From ZC4RG30 sp963777735 (lineage in GTDB: Bacteria; Pseudomonadota; Gammaproteobacteria; Steroidobacterales; Steroidobacteraceae): a stretch of 64,000 nt of DNA. Where the stretch lies: the NCBI GenBank assembly GCA_963777735.1, contig CAVZRQ010000008.1, positions 1,178,001-1,242,000 on the forward strand, read 5' to 3'. The notes below the pieces were generated by a model. That model was not told the DNA's origin. It searched no databases and saw nothing but the letters and a program-made list of their open reading frames with translations. This document shows, in pieces, positions 35,077 to 45,045 of this stretch. A program made the position numbers and the translations under genes. Positions within the stretch are counted from its first letter, which is position 1. Each line of letters opens with the position of its first letter.

Positions 35077-37941
35077 TTATACGGGCTCATCCATGGCAGC
35101 GCGCCAGATAGCTGCCACGGCTGCGCGCTCCGCCTCGAACAGCGTGCCATCCACCACCCCGCCCTGGCCTTCCAGCGAGCGGCGATGGGCCATCTGCCGG
35201 TAGCGCTGGTAGGCCTGCACCAGCACATCGACAGTCTCCTGCGGCACCAGCGCAGCCGAGGCCACGGACTCCAGCTGCCGGATGGTGTCGGGGAAGTGAA
35301 TGACGGGCGGGAACTCCGCTGCCCACCGCAATGCCCAGTACTGCGCCAGGAACTCGATGTCGGCCACGCCGCCCCGATCCTGCTTGAGGTCGAACTGGCC
35401 CGGCTTCGACGCCGACAGCTCCTTGCGCATCCGTTCGCGCATCTGAGCCACCTGCTCGCGGAGATCGGCACGGCGCACTGCGTTCTGCAGCACATCGCTG
35501 CGCACCGCTTCCACCCGCGCCATGAGCCTGGGCTCGCCGGCCACGGCCCGCGCATGCAGCAGGGCCTGGTGTTCCCAGGTCCAGGCCTCTTCGAACTGGT
35601 ACCGGCGGAACGCTTCGACGCTGGTCACGAACATGCCGCCCTTGCCGGACGGCCGCAGGCGCACATCCACTTCGTACAGGCGACCTGCGCCGGAGTGCAT
35701 GGTCAGCAGATGGATCAAGCGCTGCGCGAAGCGCAGGAAGAACACCTGGTTGTCCACTGGCGTCACGGCGTCTGTCTCCTGCTGTTCGCCGATGGAGTCA
35801 TGCAGGAACACCAGATCCAGATCCGAGCCATAGCCCAGTTCATAGCCGCCGAACTTGCCGTAGCCCAGCGCACAGATCTCCACCCTGCGGCGCTGGCCGT
35901 CTTCTCCCGTGCAATGCGGCGCGCCCAGCTGGGCGCCGATCTGCCGCAATGCCAGGCCGATCGTGTGCTGCACGATGATGGCGGCAATCTCGGTGAGGCG
36001 GTCGCTGACCAGCATCAGTGGCAGGCGGCCCGAGAGATCGGCCAGTGCGACCCGGAATACCGCCGACTGCTTGAACCGCGCCATGGCCTCCACTTCGCGT
36101 TCGATGTCATCCGGCACCTCCTGCAGGCGGAGCCGCAACTCTTCGGCCAGCACCGCACGGCCGGGCAGTTCGTGCTTCCAGCGCTCATCCAGCAGTTCAT
36201 CCAGCAGCGAGGGGCTGCGCGCCAGCTGCGCCGCCAGGAAATCGCCATCACGGCACACATCGATCAGCTGTTCGCGGGCGCGCCGATTCTCGACCAGCAG
36301 CGAAAAATACGCTGAACGCAGACCAATGGCCTCCACCACGGAAAATACTCGTCGCAGTGAATCGGGATTGCGCGCGGCAGCGTGCTCGGTAAGCAGCAGT
36401 TCCAGCAGCGCCTTCAGGCGCTTGCGGCCAGTGTCGTCGAGACGGCGCAGCACACCGCCGTTGCACAGCTCCTGCAACTGGTCGAGCAGTGCATCGGCAT
36501 TGTCACTCACGCTGGCCAACTGCTCGCGCAGCGGCGTGCGATCCAGCCCCGCCTCCCACAGGGGCGCCAGATCCAGCGTCCGACCGGCAGGCGCGGTACT
36601 GTCGGTGAACAGCGCGGCAAAATGCTGGCTCACCAGCGCACGCTGCGCAGCGAGAGCCGCTTCCATCTCCGGCACACCGGCGAACCCGGCACCCACCGCG
36701 ATCCGTTCGCGCTGCAGCGAGTCGGCGGGCAGATCATGCGTCTGCGCGTCATCCAGCATCTGCACGCGGTTTTCCAGCACCCGCAGGAAGTCGTAGGCTC
36801 GCCCCAGATCCCGTACCGCATCGGCCGGCAGCAGCCGCGCACCGCCGAGCAGCGGCAGCACCTTCAGCAGCGACTGCTGCCGCAGCGCCCCATCCTGCCC
36901 GCCACGCACCAGCTGGAATGCCTGCACGATGAACTCGATCTCGCGGATGCCACCCACTCCAAGCTTCAGGCTGCCCATGCGGTCACGGCGCTGCACGTCG
37001 CGGCTGATCAATGCCTTCATCTCGCGCAATGATTCAAACACGCCGAAATCCAGATAGCGGCGGAACACGAAGGGGCGCAGCACGTCGTTGCGCAGAGCCT
37101 CGAATTCGTCCTTCTGTGTCAGTGGCCGCGCCTTCACATAGGCATATCGTTCCCAGTCGCGCCCGTGTGCCTGCAGGTAATCCTCGAAGAACGCGTAGCT
37201 CGCGGCCAGCGAGCCGCTGTCACCAAAGGGACGCAGCCGCATGTCGACGCGGAACACGAAGCCTTCGTCGGTGACGGCATTGAGCAGGCGGATGAGAAGC
37301 TGACCCTGACGAACGTAGTAGTCCTCCAGCGCGAGCACCGCGGGACCACTGGTCTCACCGCCGCGCGGATACAGGAACACCAGATCGACATCCGAGGAGA
37401 AATTCAGCTCCTCGCCACCGAGCTTGCCCATGCCGATCACCACCAGCCCGCCCGCATCGGCCGGTGGCGCGCCATGGCGGGGCGCAAGCAGCGCCGCCGC
37501 GACCCGCGCCGCGCCCGCGATGGCGCTCTCGGCAAACCAGGAAGTCTCGCGCAAGGTGTCGTGCAGCGAAGCGGCGCCGGTGAGATCGCGCCAGACCAGC
37601 CGCACCATCTCGGCGCGACGCAGCTGTCGCAATGCCCTCCCGTACTGCGCCTCGCTCAGGCCGCCGCTGGTTTCAAGCGCCGTCACCCGGGAGATGTAAT
37701 CCTCATGACTGCGCGGCCTTGCCAGCGCACCGTCCTGCAACAGGGATGGCAACAGGCCATCATCGCGCTGCAGGGCCCGCAGCACGAAGTCGCTGCCACA
37801 CAGCACCAACTGGAACTGCCCCGCCAGCGCCGGGTCCGCGTCCAGCAGCGCAGCAGTCTGTGGCGAGCGCTCGCGCAGCTGCGCGAAGCGGGCGTCCAGC
37901 AGTTCCTGCAGCGCCGGACTACAGCTCAATGACACCGCCAT
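35077..37941 (-). CDS. glnE: Bifunctional glutamine synthetase adenylyltransferase/adenylyl-removing enzyme
   Basis: Controls glutamine synthetase by adding AMP (C-terminal half) or removing it (N-terminal half) under PII signals. 954 residues, the normal length. Both nucleotidyltransferase motifs are present: VIGMGKLGGEELNFSSDVDL near residue 167-187 and GYGKFGGYELGYGSDLDLVF near 690-709, followed by YEVDVRLRPSGKGGM. ATG at 37941 overlaps the end of the SDR gene by 23 bases. The zinc-finger gene follows. The intact long frame shows that the frameshifts in this window are not evenly spread. Confidence 0.97.
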   Translation of the reverse strand: MAVSLSCSPALQELLDARFAQLRERSPQTAALLDADPALAGQFQLVLCGSDFVLRALQRDDGLLPSLLQDGALARPRSHEDYISRVTALETSGGLSEAQYGRALRQLRRAEMVRLVWRDLTGAASLHDTLRETSWFAESAIAGAARVAAALLAPRHGAPPADAGGLVVIGMGKLGGEELNFSSDVDLVFLYPRGGETSGPAVLALEDYYVRQGQLLIRLLNAVTDEGFVFRVDMRLRPFGDSGSLAASYAFFEDYLQAHGRDWERYAYVKARPLTQKDEFEALRNDVLRPFVFRRYLDFGVFESLREMKALISRDVQRRDRMGSLKLGVGGIREIEFIVQAFQLVRGGQDGALRQQSLLKVLPLLGGARLLPADAVRDLGRAYDFLRVLENRVQMLDDAQTHDLPADSLQRERIAVGAGFAGVPEMEAALAAQRALVSQHFAALFTDSTAPAGRTLDLAPLWEAGLDRTPLREQLASVSDNADALLDQLQELCNGGVLRRLDDTGRKRLKALLELLLTEHAAARNPDSLRRVFSVVEAIGLRSAYFSLLVENRRAREQLIDVCRDGDFLAAQLARSPSLLDELLDERWKHELPGRAVLAEELRLRLQEVPDDIEREVEAMARFKQSAVFRVALADLSGRLPLMLVSDRLTEIAAIIVQHTIGLALRQIGAQLGAPHCTGEDGQRRRVEICALGYGKFGGYELGYGSDLDLVFLHDSIGEQQETDAVTPVDNQVFFLRFAQRLIHLLTMHSGAGRLYEVDVRLRPSGKGGMFVTSVEAFRRYQFEEAWTWEHQALLHARAVAGEPRLMARVEAVRSDVLQNAVRRADLREQVAQMRERMRKELSASKPGQFDLKQDRGGVADIEFLAQYWALRWAAEFPPVIHFPDTIRQLESVASAALVPQETVDVLVQAYQRYRQMAHRRSLEGQGGVVDGTLFEAERAAVAAIWRAAMDEPV

Positions 37942-38674
37942 CGACGAACAGATCGACCCCGGTGATGAAGCTGGCCTCGTCGGAACTCAGGAACAGCACC
38001 GCCCGCGCCACTTCCTGCGGTTCGCCCATCCGGCGCATCGGGGTGTTGGCGATCATCATCTGTCGCAGGGCATCAACGGCATTGGCGTCCATGCCGAGAT
38101 TGCGGTTGATCAGCGGCGTCTCGGTGGGCCCGGGGCTGACCATGTTGACGCGGATGCCTTTGCCCACGAGCTCCACCGCGAAGATGCGCGTCACCGCGCG
38201 GAGGCCCGCCTTGGCTGCCGCATAGATGGCATTGCCCGGCGCTGCCAGCAGGCTGCCGATCGAACCCGTGAACACGATGCTGCCGCCCTTGCCCATCAGC
38301 GGCAGCGCCTTCTGCGCGGCAAAGAAACAGCCTCGCAGGTTGACGTCGTGCACTTCGTCCCAGAGCTCTGGCGTGACTTCCGGAATCGGCGCAAAGGTGC
38401 CGATTCCTGCATTCACGAACAGCACATCGATACGACCGTGCCGCTGGCGCACCTGCTGCATCACGCCGTCCAGGCTGGCCAGATCCGCAACATCCGAGCG
38501 GATGGCGAGCGCAGCAGAACCAAGCTCGCGCTCCACTTCGGCCAGTGTCTTCGGATCACGCCCGGTGATGACCACCTGCGCGCCCTCTTCCACAAAACCC
38601 TGGGCCGCGGCCCGGCCAATGCCGCTGTTGCCGCCAATGACCAGCACCACCTTGTTGGCAAATCGAATGCTCAT
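37919..38674 (-). CDS. Short-chain dehydrogenase/reductase
   Basis: Classical SDR of 251 residues. NAD(P) site GGNSGIGRAAA (about 14-24), NAG-type motif NAGIGTF, catalytic serine in FTGSIGS (about 137) and the Y-x3-K pair in YAAAKAG (about 151-155). The residue pattern ITGRDPKTL after beta-2 has an arginine, which favours NADP. Substrate cannot be told. It follows the SnoaL-like gene by 32 bases and overlaps glnE by 23 bases, though its function is probably unrelated to glnE. Confidence 0.9.
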   Translation of the reverse strand: MSIRFANKVVLVIGGNSGIGRAAAQGFVEEGAQVVITGRDPKTLAEVERELGSAALAIRSDVADLASLDGVMQQVRQRHGRIDVLFVNAGIGTFAPIPEVTPELWDEVHDVNLRGCFFAAQKALPLMGKGGSIVFTGSIGSLLAAPGNAIYAAAKAGLRAVTRIFAVELVGKGIRVNMVSPGPTETPLINRNLGMDANAVDALRQMMIANTPMRRMGEPQEVARAVLFLSSDEASFITGVDLFVDGGVIEL

Positions 38675-38706
38675 CCGGATATCAACCGCTGCATGCCCTG
38701 CACTTC

Positions 38707-39096
38707 TCAGAACAAGGGGTTGGGATTCACCGGTTTCGCCGGCACTTCCATCAGCACATCCCAGTGCTCGACGATGAAGCGGCCAGCCACCCGGAAGATA
38801 TCAACCACCGCGAGCCCCGGATCACCCGGGAATCGCATCACATGCACATGGCAGACCACATGATCGCCATCCACAAAGGCACGCTTGATGTCTGTGCGCG
38901 CATCCGGTGACTGCTTGCTGATCATTTCCAGGAACTGCTTGAGCGCATCGCGCCCCGGTGGTGCAAGCGAGCTGTGTTGCACATAGTCGGGAGAGATGTA
39001 CTGGTCCACCTTGGACGCATCCATCTTGATCAGCACCTCGCGGTACATCTCCAGCACCAGATCCAGATTGCGTTTTTCTTCCGGCGTATGCGCCAT
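38707..39096 (-). CDS. SnoaL-like (NTF2 fold) protein
   Basis: A 129-residue cytosolic protein of the SnoaL/NTF2-like superfamily, recognised by the helical start NLDLVLEMYREVL, the segment YISPDYVQHSSLAPPGRDALKQFL and the strand pair HVVCHVHVMRFPGDPGLAVVDIFRV, split here as HVVCHVHVMRF and VVDIFRV, ending FIVEHWDVL. Members include polyketide cyclases and hydrolases, but most are uncharacterised. It pairs with the SDR downstream on the same strand. Confidence 0.8.
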   Translation of the reverse strand: MAHTPEEKRNLDLVLEMYREVLIKMDASKVDQYISPDYVQHSSLAPPGRDALKQFLEMISKQSPDARTDIKRAFVDGDHVVCHVHVMRFPGDPGLAVVDIFRVAGRFIVEHWDVLMEVPAKPVNPNPLF

Positions 39097-39184
39097 GAAT
39101 CACCCCCGGTATATCCGCCCGATTCTCACCCATGCTGGCGCAGATTCACAACTCTGCACTGTTCGTCTGTACTGTTCGGACTCG

Positions 39185-39520
39185 TCAGGGCGCGGGGTTG
39201 TCTGGCGGCTTGCTGCCAGGCAGGTTCGCATCCAGCCCGGCCTTGCCGAGCAGATAGGCTCCAACCGGCGCAGTCACCGCAATGAACCCGGAAATCAGCA
39301 GCTCGCGCATCGCGAAACCCTGTTCTGAACCGAAGAAATGGAACATCGCACCGATAAGCACGCACAGCACACCCATCGTACTGGCCTTGCCTGGTCCGTG
39401 CAGCCGGGAAAAGAACGTCGGCATCCGCAACAAGCCAATTGAACCAATCAGGCAGAAGGCCCCACCGGCGAGGACGAGCAGACCAACCAGCCATTCCACC
39501 AATGCAGGCATCACACTCAT
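39185..39520 (-). CDS. mnhG: Mrp-type Na+/H+ antiporter subunit G
   Basis: A 111-residue membrane protein with three helices: VEWLVGLLVLAGGAFCLIGSIG, GVLCVLIGAMFHFF and LLISGFIAVTAPVGAYLLG. The segment GLLRMPTFFSRLHGPGKA is the family signature of MnhG/MrpG. It overlaps mnhF by 4 bases and closes the operon A/B-C-D-E-F-G. Its C-terminal extension (ANLPGSKPPDNPAP) is soluble. Confidence 0.92.
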   Translation of the reverse strand: MSVMPALVEWLVGLLVLAGGAFCLIGSIGLLRMPTFFSRLHGPGKASTMGVLCVLIGAMFHFFGSEQGFAMRELLISGFIAVTAPVGAYLLGKAGLDANLPGSKPPDNPAP

Positions 39521-39786
39521 TCAAGCACCCGCCCGCGGCTGATGAACCGCCCCACCGCAGCACTCCCCGCGAATCCGAGCAGCGCAATCAGCAGCGCGAG
39601 TTCGAAGTGCTCTGTACTTCCCAGTTGAATGCCATAGAGCACCAGCAACGCCGCGGCATTGGTGGTCATGGTGTCCAGCGCCAGCGCACGGTCAAGCGGA
39701 TGCGGTCCGCGCAGCAGGCGAATGAATGCCAACAACATGGCGGCGCCAAGCATGAGAAATCCAACGACAAGACTCACCTTCAGCAT
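39517..39786 (-). CDS. mnhF: Mrp-type Na+/H+ antiporter subunit F
   Basis: An 89-residue membrane protein with three helices. The family segment RLLRGPHPLDRALALDTMTTNAA contains the conserved GP-x2-LDR motif (here HPLDRALALD), followed by ALLVLYGIQLGS and ALLIALLGFAGSAAVGRFI. It overlaps mnhE by 7 bases and mnhG by 4 bases. Confidence 0.92.
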   Translation of the reverse strand: MLKVSLVVGFLMLGAAMLLAFIRLLRGPHPLDRALALDTMTTNAAALLVLYGIQLGSTEHFELALLIALLGFAGSAAVGRFISRGRVLE

Positions 39787-40286
39787 TCGAAGATTTCCTG
39801 GATGCGGCGTTCATATCGGGTCTTGATCTCGCGCACCAGTGCCGCGGGATCCTCGCTGTTCAGATAATGAACCAGCAGCCGCCTGCGATCATCGCTGATG
39901 CACAGGGAAACGGTGCCCGGCGTCAGCGTGATGATGCTGGCCAGAACGTGGATGGCTACGTCCCGGGTGACATCCAGCGGGACTTCAACGAAACCACTGC
40001 GGATGCGGCGCATTGGGCCAAGGATCAGCGCTGCCACGCGCAGGTTCGCGATGAGGATGTCCCATCCGACGAGCAGCAGGAACGGCAACATGCGGCCGAT
40101 GTGCGGCAACCGAGGGCGGCCCGCATCCGAGGGCGCTGCGTGCGCCGCCAACCAGGCGGCCAGCGCACCCAGGACGAAGCCAAGCAGCACGTGACCGGGT
40201 GACAATGAGCGGTTCACCCCCACCCAGATGATCGCCAACACCAGCGCAAGTACCGGTCGGGGCAGCAGCCTGTTCCACATCCTCAT
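39780..40286 (-). CDS. mnhE: Mrp-type Na+/H+ antiporter subunit E
   Basis: 168 residues with two to three N-terminal membrane helices (VLALVLAIIWVGVN, HVLLGFVLGALAAWLAAH, LPFLLLVGWDILIANLRVA) and a cytosolic tail. SIITLTPGTVSLCIS is the conserved MrpE signature. It overlaps mnhD by 4 bases and mnhF by 7 bases. Confidence 0.92.
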   Translation of the reverse strand: MRMWNRLLPRPVLALVLAIIWVGVNRSLSPGHVLLGFVLGALAAWLAAHAAPSDAGRPRLPHIGRMLPFLLLVGWDILIANLRVAALILGPMRRIRSGFVEVPLDVTRDVAIHVLASIITLTPGTVSLCISDDRRRLLVHYLNSEDPAALVREIKTRYERRIQEIFEC

Positions 40287-41818
40287 GGATACTCCCGACG
40301 CTGTGCATCGATGGCACCATCCGGATCGCCCAGCACGGTGACGGTGTAGCGCGCCCCATCCGCAATCTGCGCAGCGACTGCAGCCGCATACTCCAGCAGG
40401 GGCTGCGCAAACACCACAAGCGCGAGCAAACCCAGCAGCGGCACCGCAAGTGCCGCCTGCTGCGTCTTCAAGGCGGGTTTCGCCGTGGCGGCACTGGCAC
40501 CCGTCTTCCAGAACAACAAGCTGGCGGCGCGCGCCAGCGCCACCAGCAGCAACAGACTCCCGACAAGCGTGATTCCCCAGAACCAGACGTGGCGTGGATC
40601 ATTCCAGGCCGCTGTCAGCGCCAGGACCTTGCCAATGAATCCACTGGTTGGCGGCAAACCGACGAAAGCAAGACCCACGATCGAGAATGCAGCGCCCAGC
40701 AGCACCGGTTGCCGCACCGCCTCGCCACTCTGCAGCCTGGCACCCTGCACGGGGCGCTGCGCGCGGATCAGGTCGAACAGCAGGAAAAGCGCTGCAGTGG
40801 CGAGCGTGGAATGCAGCAGATAGTAAACCGCAGCCGCACTGCCTTGCGTGGTGAAGAGACCAATGATGGCAAGCAGCTGCCCCATCGACGCGACCACCAT
40901 CGAGGTGGCCAGGCGCGGCAGGTCAGGGGCCGCGAGCGCACCGAGCGATCCGAAGAGCAGCGTCGCAAGGCCAAGCGGCAGGACCCAGGAATCGACAACA
41001 CCGGCCGTTGCGCCACTGTCGGCGCCGAATACCTGCGTGAACACTCGCAGGATTGCGTAGGCACCAACCTTGGTGAGCACTGCAAAAAGTGCCACCACCG
41101 CTGCCGGTGCTGCACCATAGGCACGCGGCATCCAGAACAGCACCGGCAAGACGGCGGCCTTCAACAGGAACACAACCAGCAGCAGCAGCGCGCCGGTCCG
41201 GGCGATGCCCGTATCGGCGGCTGGCAGCTGCGGAAGCACGCGCGCGAGGTCAGCGAAATTCAGCGTGCCCGTCACTCCATAGATCGCTCCGACGGCAAAC
41301 AGGAACAGCGCCGAGCCAACGAGGTTCAATGCCACCACATGCAGCGTGGCGCGCGGCCGGGCAGCGCCGCGGCCATGTGCCAGCAGCCCGTAGGACGCGA
41401 TCAGCAGCACTTCAAAGAACACGAACAGGTTGAAGATGTCGCCAGTCAGGAAGGCGCCGTTGATGCCCATCAGCTGGAACTGAAGCAGGGCATGGAAATA
41501 GCGACCCTCGAGCTCCGTGCCGGCTCTCGCATAAAGCAATGCACCGGCCGCGACCAGGGAAGTGAGCAGCAGCAGCGCTGCACTGAGACGATCCACGACC
41601 AGAACAATGCCAAACGGCGGCGCCCAGTTGCCCAGGCGATAAACCGTCACCCCGCCCTCGCCCGTCGCCTGCACCAGCAGCAGGGCAACGACTGCCAGCA
41701 ACAGGACCCCGGCCAGCGAGACCGAGCGCTGCAGTGTGACTCTCGCGGTCGAAAGGGAGATGAGCAATGCGCCCGCAGCCAGCGGCAGAAGAATCGGTGC
41801 AACGGCCAGATGCATCAC
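40283..41818 (-). CDS. mnhD: Mrp-type Na+/H+ antiporter subunit D
   Basis: 511 residues, about 14 membrane helices, related to complex I subunits NuoM/NuoN. The ion-path lysines lie in LLLVVFLLKAAVLPVLFWMPRAYGAAPAAV (key motif LLKAAVLPVLFWMPRAYG) and in FAVLTKVGAYAILRV. An acidic site is present in FVFFEVLLIASYGLL. It overlaps mnhC and mnhE by 4 bases each. Confidence 0.94.
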   Translation of the reverse strand: MMHLAVAPILLPLAAGALLISLSTARVTLQRSVSLAGVLLLAVVALLLVQATGEGGVTVYRLGNWAPPFGIVLVVDRLSAALLLLTSLVAAGALLYARAGTELEGRYFHALLQFQLMGINGAFLTGDIFNLFVFFEVLLIASYGLLAHGRGAARPRATLHVVALNLVGSALFLFAVGAIYGVTGTLNFADLARVLPQLPAADTGIARTGALLLLVVFLLKAAVLPVLFWMPRAYGAAPAAVVALFAVLTKVGAYAILRVFTQVFGADSGATAGVVDSWVLPLGLATLLFGSLGALAAPDLPRLATSMVVASMGQLLAIIGLFTTQGSAAAVYYLLHSTLATAALFLLFDLIRAQRPVQGARLQSGEAVRQPVLLGAAFSIVGLAFVGLPPTSGFIGKVLALTAAWNDPRHVWFWGITLVGSLLLLVALARAASLLFWKTGASAATAKPALKTQQAALAVPLLGLLALVVFAQPLLEYAAAVAAQIADGARYTVTVLGDPDGAIDAQRREYP

Positions 41819-42141
41819 GATTGATCACCATCGACCCGCTCGTGATCCGAGTCACTGCGCGTGCGGATGGCGAGCGCCACCAGCAGCGCCGTCATGCCGA
41901 ATCCGATGACGATGGCCGTCAGCACCAGCGCCTGCGGTAGCGGATCGGGAGCGCTGGCAAGCGCGCGGTCGGTCAGTGGCACAGAGCCCAGTACCAGCCG
42001 GCCACTGGCAAAGAGGAACAGGTTCACCGCATAGCTGAGCAAGGTGATCCCCAGCACCAGATCGAAAGTGCGTTCCCGCAGCGCCAGATAGACGCCGCAG
42101 GCAACCAGCACAGCGATGGCAACAGCGAACAACAACTCCAT
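41815..42141 (-). CDS. mnhC: Mrp-type Na+/H+ antiporter subunit C
   Basis: A 108-residue, three-helix membrane protein related to NuoK. The motifs YLALRERTFDLVLGITLLSYAVNLFLFASG (key part LGITLLSYAVNLFLF) and DPLPQALVLTAIVIGFGMTA are the typical MrpC segments. It overlaps mnhD by 4 bases; 2 bases separate it from the upstream fused A/B gene. Confidence 0.93.
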   Translation of the reverse strand: MELLFAVAIAVLVACGVYLALRERTFDLVLGITLLSYAVNLFLFASGRLVLGSVPLTDRALASAPDPLPQALVLTAIVIGFGMTALLVALAIRTRSDSDHERVDGDQS

Positions 42142-42143
42142 TT

Positions 42144-44924
42144 CTACAGTCGCTCCGTTGTGGCGCGCGACGCCTGGCCGATGCCAACGAGAACCGTCAA
42201 CACCATGCCGACCACCACCAGCATCACGCCCAGATCAAAGAACATCGCACTGGCCAACTCCACCCGGCCAAGCAGCGGCAGTGGTGGCGCTGCGTGTGCG
42301 GAGGTGAGGAACGGCACACCGAAGGCCATGCTGACCAGTCCCGTGACCAGTGCACAGCCGAGCCCGAGCGACATCAGCAGGTGCAGCCGTCCACGCAGCG
42401 GGGCAAGCGAGGTGGTCAGGCCGGTTGCCTGAATGTTCAGCGCCAGCGCAATGGCGACCACCAGACCAGCGATGAAACCCCCACCGGGCGCGTTGTGTCC
42501 GCGCAGGAACAGGAATGCGGCAACCAGCAGCGCAAGGGGCAACACGGCCGCGACAACCGTGCGGAACATCAGTGACGGTGGAGCCGCTCCGTCACGAGCA
42601 CGCGCGACTTCACTTTCCTTTGCCGGCAAAGCCCCCTGCAACAGCGCCAGGACGGCAATTGCCGCGATGGCCAGCACCGTGATTTCGCCGAGCGTATCGA
42701 AGCCGCGGAAGTCGACGAGGATTACATTGACGACGTTGTAGCCGCCGCCGGCCGGTCGTGCCTCGTTGAGGAAGTAGCCGGAGATGCTGTCGAACGGCCG
42801 CGTCAGCAGGGCCCAGGCAAGCAGACCCATGGCCGTGCCGATTGCAGCCGCCAGCAGCCCATCGCGCAAACGTCGCCGGCCGCTGGATTCTGCGGGCGAA
42901 TGCTGCGCAAAGAACGGCAGAGCCAGCAGCAGAAGCAGCAGCGAGACCACTTCAACCAGCAGCTGGGTCAGCGCAAGATCCGGCGCGGAGAAGCGCGCAA
43001 ACACCAAAGTGACCATCAGCCCTACAACGGCCATCGCCAGCACGGCAGTCAGGCGCTGCCGATGCCAAAAGACGGTGGCAACAGCCGCAACTGCCATCAC
43101 CGCGAGCACCAGGGCCGTGAGCAGGTCCGGTTCCTGCGGCACGACGTCGCCAGCAAGCGGGCTACCCGCGAATCCCGCCACACCCGCTGCAGCCGCAAAC
43201 ACGACCAGCCACAGCATGTATCGCTGCAGCGAGCCATTCTCGATGAGGTTGATCAACTGCTGCGCCCGTTGTGTCAGTCGCAGCAAGGCGCGCTCGGTCA
43301 GCGCCCGTCCATTGAACTCACCTGGATGGTAGCCGTGCAGGTCGAACAGATTGCGACGCGCAAAATAAAGTGCAGCCCCCCCGGCGAGCGCAGCAATGCT
43401 CATCACCAGCGGCAGGTTGAACCCGTGCCACTGTGCAAGACTGAAGGGCGGAAGTTCGCCACCCAGGACTGCCGAGCCGGCAACGCTCAGCAACGGCAAT
43501 ATGACGAAACCCGGCGCCAGTCCTACTGCAAGGCAAAGCACGGACAAAAGGCCCACCGGCACTGACATCCACACCGGTGGCTCGTGCGGCGTGAGGCTGA
43601 TGTCGCGCGGACCCTCACCGAAAAACACGTCATGGATGAATCGTGCCGAATAGGCCACCGTGAAAACACTGGCAAGCGTGGCCAGCAGTGGCGGCACCAG
43701 ACTCAGGTAGCCTGAAAAGCCAAGCTCCAGCGTTTCGGCGAAGAACATTTCCTTGCTGAGGAAACCGTTGAGCAACGGCACACCGGCCATGGCCGCAGCG
43801 GCGATGATCGCCAGCGCAGCAGTGCGCGGCAGCAGGCGCGCCAGACCGCCGAGCTTGCGCATGTCGCGAGTGCCGGTTTCGTGATCGATGATTCCCGCCG
43901 ACATGAACAGCGAGGCCTTGAACACGGCGTGATTGATGATGTGAAACACCGCTGCGAGCGCTGCCAGCGGACGGTTCAGGCCAAACAGCAGTGTGATGAG
44001 ACCGAGGTGGCTGATGGTGGAATACGCAAGCAGCCCTTTCAGGTCGTGGCGGTACAACGCCACGAACGCACCCAGCACCAGCGTGATTCCGCCAGCACCG
44101 GACACCAGCCAGAACCACAGATCAGTACCCGCCAGTACCGGGTAGAGACGGCCCAGCAGGTAAATGCCCGCCTTCACCATTGCCGCGGAATGCAGATAGG
44201 CGCTGACCGGTGTAGGCGCCGCCATGGCGTGCGGCAGCCAGAAATGAAACGGAAACTGCGCCGACTTGGTGAACGCCCCGGCAAGCACCAGCACAAGAAC
44301 CCACGGATAAAGCGCATGCGCGCGCACCTGCGCACCGGAGGCCAGGACGTCGTCCAGAGCATAACTGCCGACGATCTGCCCGAGCAGCAACACGCCACCG
44401 AGCAGCGCCAGTCCACCTGCGCCGGTCACCAGCAAGGCGAGTCGCGCGCCTTGGCGCGCCTGCTGCTGATTGCGCCAGAAGCCGATCAGCAGAAATGAAG
44501 AAAGTCCTGTCAGCTCCCAGAACAACACCATCAGCAGGAGGTTGCCTGCCAGCACCAGCCCCAGCATCGAGCCCATGAACAGCAGCAGGAAACCGAAGAA
44601 ACGCGCCTTGGCCTCATGCTCAGCCAGGTAGTAGTCGGCATAAACAACCACCAGCATGCCGATGCCAACAACCAGTAGCGCGAACAGCAGCGAGAAACCG
44701 TCCAGACGCAGCGCCCAGTCCAGACCAATGCTGCTGATCCAGGCCCAATTCGTGACCTGCACACTGCCGGACAACACGGACTGGGCCTGAGTCGTCACCA
44801 GCAGCAGCGCGATTGCGACCACCCCGCCGGCCACGCGGCCGGGCGAAAGGCCGGGCACCGTACCGAGCAGGCGCGGCAACAGGGCGCCCGCAAACAGGAG
44901 GAGAATGGAAGCCGAAAGCATCAT
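42144..44924 (-). CDS. mnhA: Mrp-type Na+/H+ antiporter fused subunits A and B
   Basis: 926 residues. The N-terminal part is NuoL-like MrpA with about 16 or more helices; ion-path motifs include LAGAFTKSAQFPFHFWLPHAM (key lysine in FTKSAQFPFH), LHSAAMVKAGIYLLGRL and ELTGLSSFLLIGFWRN. After the MrpA C-terminal extension, the last 130 or so residues (MFRTVVAAVLPLALLVAAFLF, RGHNAPGGGFIAGLV) are MrpB. This AB fusion defines the six-gene group 2 Mrp operons known from Pseudomonas. First gene of its operon, 121 bases after ald on the same strand. Confidence 0.94.
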   Translation of the reverse strand: MMLSASILLLFAGALLPRLLGTVPGLSPGRVAGGVVAIALLLVTTQAQSVLSGSVQVTNWAWISSIGLDWALRLDGFSLLFALLVVGIGMLVVVYADYYLAEHEAKARFFGFLLLFMGSMLGLVLAGNLLLMVLFWELTGLSSFLLIGFWRNQQQARQGARLALLVTGAGGLALLGGVLLLGQIVGSYALDDVLASGAQVRAHALYPWVLVLVLAGAFTKSAQFPFHFWLPHAMAAPTPVSAYLHSAAMVKAGIYLLGRLYPVLAGTDLWFWLVSGAGGITLVLGAFVALYRHDLKGLLAYSTISHLGLITLLFGLNRPLAALAAVFHIINHAVFKASLFMSAGIIDHETGTRDMRKLGGLARLLPRTAALAIIAAAAMAGVPLLNGFLSKEMFFAETLELGFSGYLSLVPPLLATLASVFTVAYSARFIHDVFFGEGPRDISLTPHEPPVWMSVPVGLLSVLCLAVGLAPGFVILPLLSVAGSAVLGGELPPFSLAQWHGFNLPLVMSIAALAGGAALYFARRNLFDLHGYHPGEFNGRALTERALLRLTQRAQQLINLIENGSLQRYMLWLVVFAAAAGVAGFAGSPLAGDVVPQEPDLLTALVLAVMAVAAVATVFWHRQRLTAVLAMAVVGLMVTLVFARFSAPDLALTQLLVEVVSLLLLLLALPFFAQHSPAESSGRRRLRDGLLAAAIGTAMGLLAWALLTRPFDSISGYFLNEARPAGGGYNVVNVILVDFRGFDTLGEITVLAIAAIAVLALLQGALPAKESEVARARDGAAPPSLMFRTVVAAVLPLALLVAAFLFLRGHNAPGGGFIAGLVVAIALALNIQATGLTTSLAPLRGRLHLLMSLGLGCALVTGLVSMAFGVPFLTSAHAAPPLPLLGRVELASAMFFDLGVMLVVVGMVLTVLVGIGQASRATTERL

Positions 44925-45045
44925 GACATCAGGCGCTGCGCCAAGATCGGGTGGGCACGAATCCTATCACCGGCCCCGGAGAATGCGGCCTGCGCTAGCG
45001 ACCTGCTGTAATTCCCTGCGTCAACCGAAAATGCGGCGACGACAG

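Noticed and set aside
44925..45045. TTGACG on the minus strand before mnhA as a promoter
   Set aside because: No acceptable -10 lies at 16-18 bases; left unannotated. mnhA may be read from the ald transcript.
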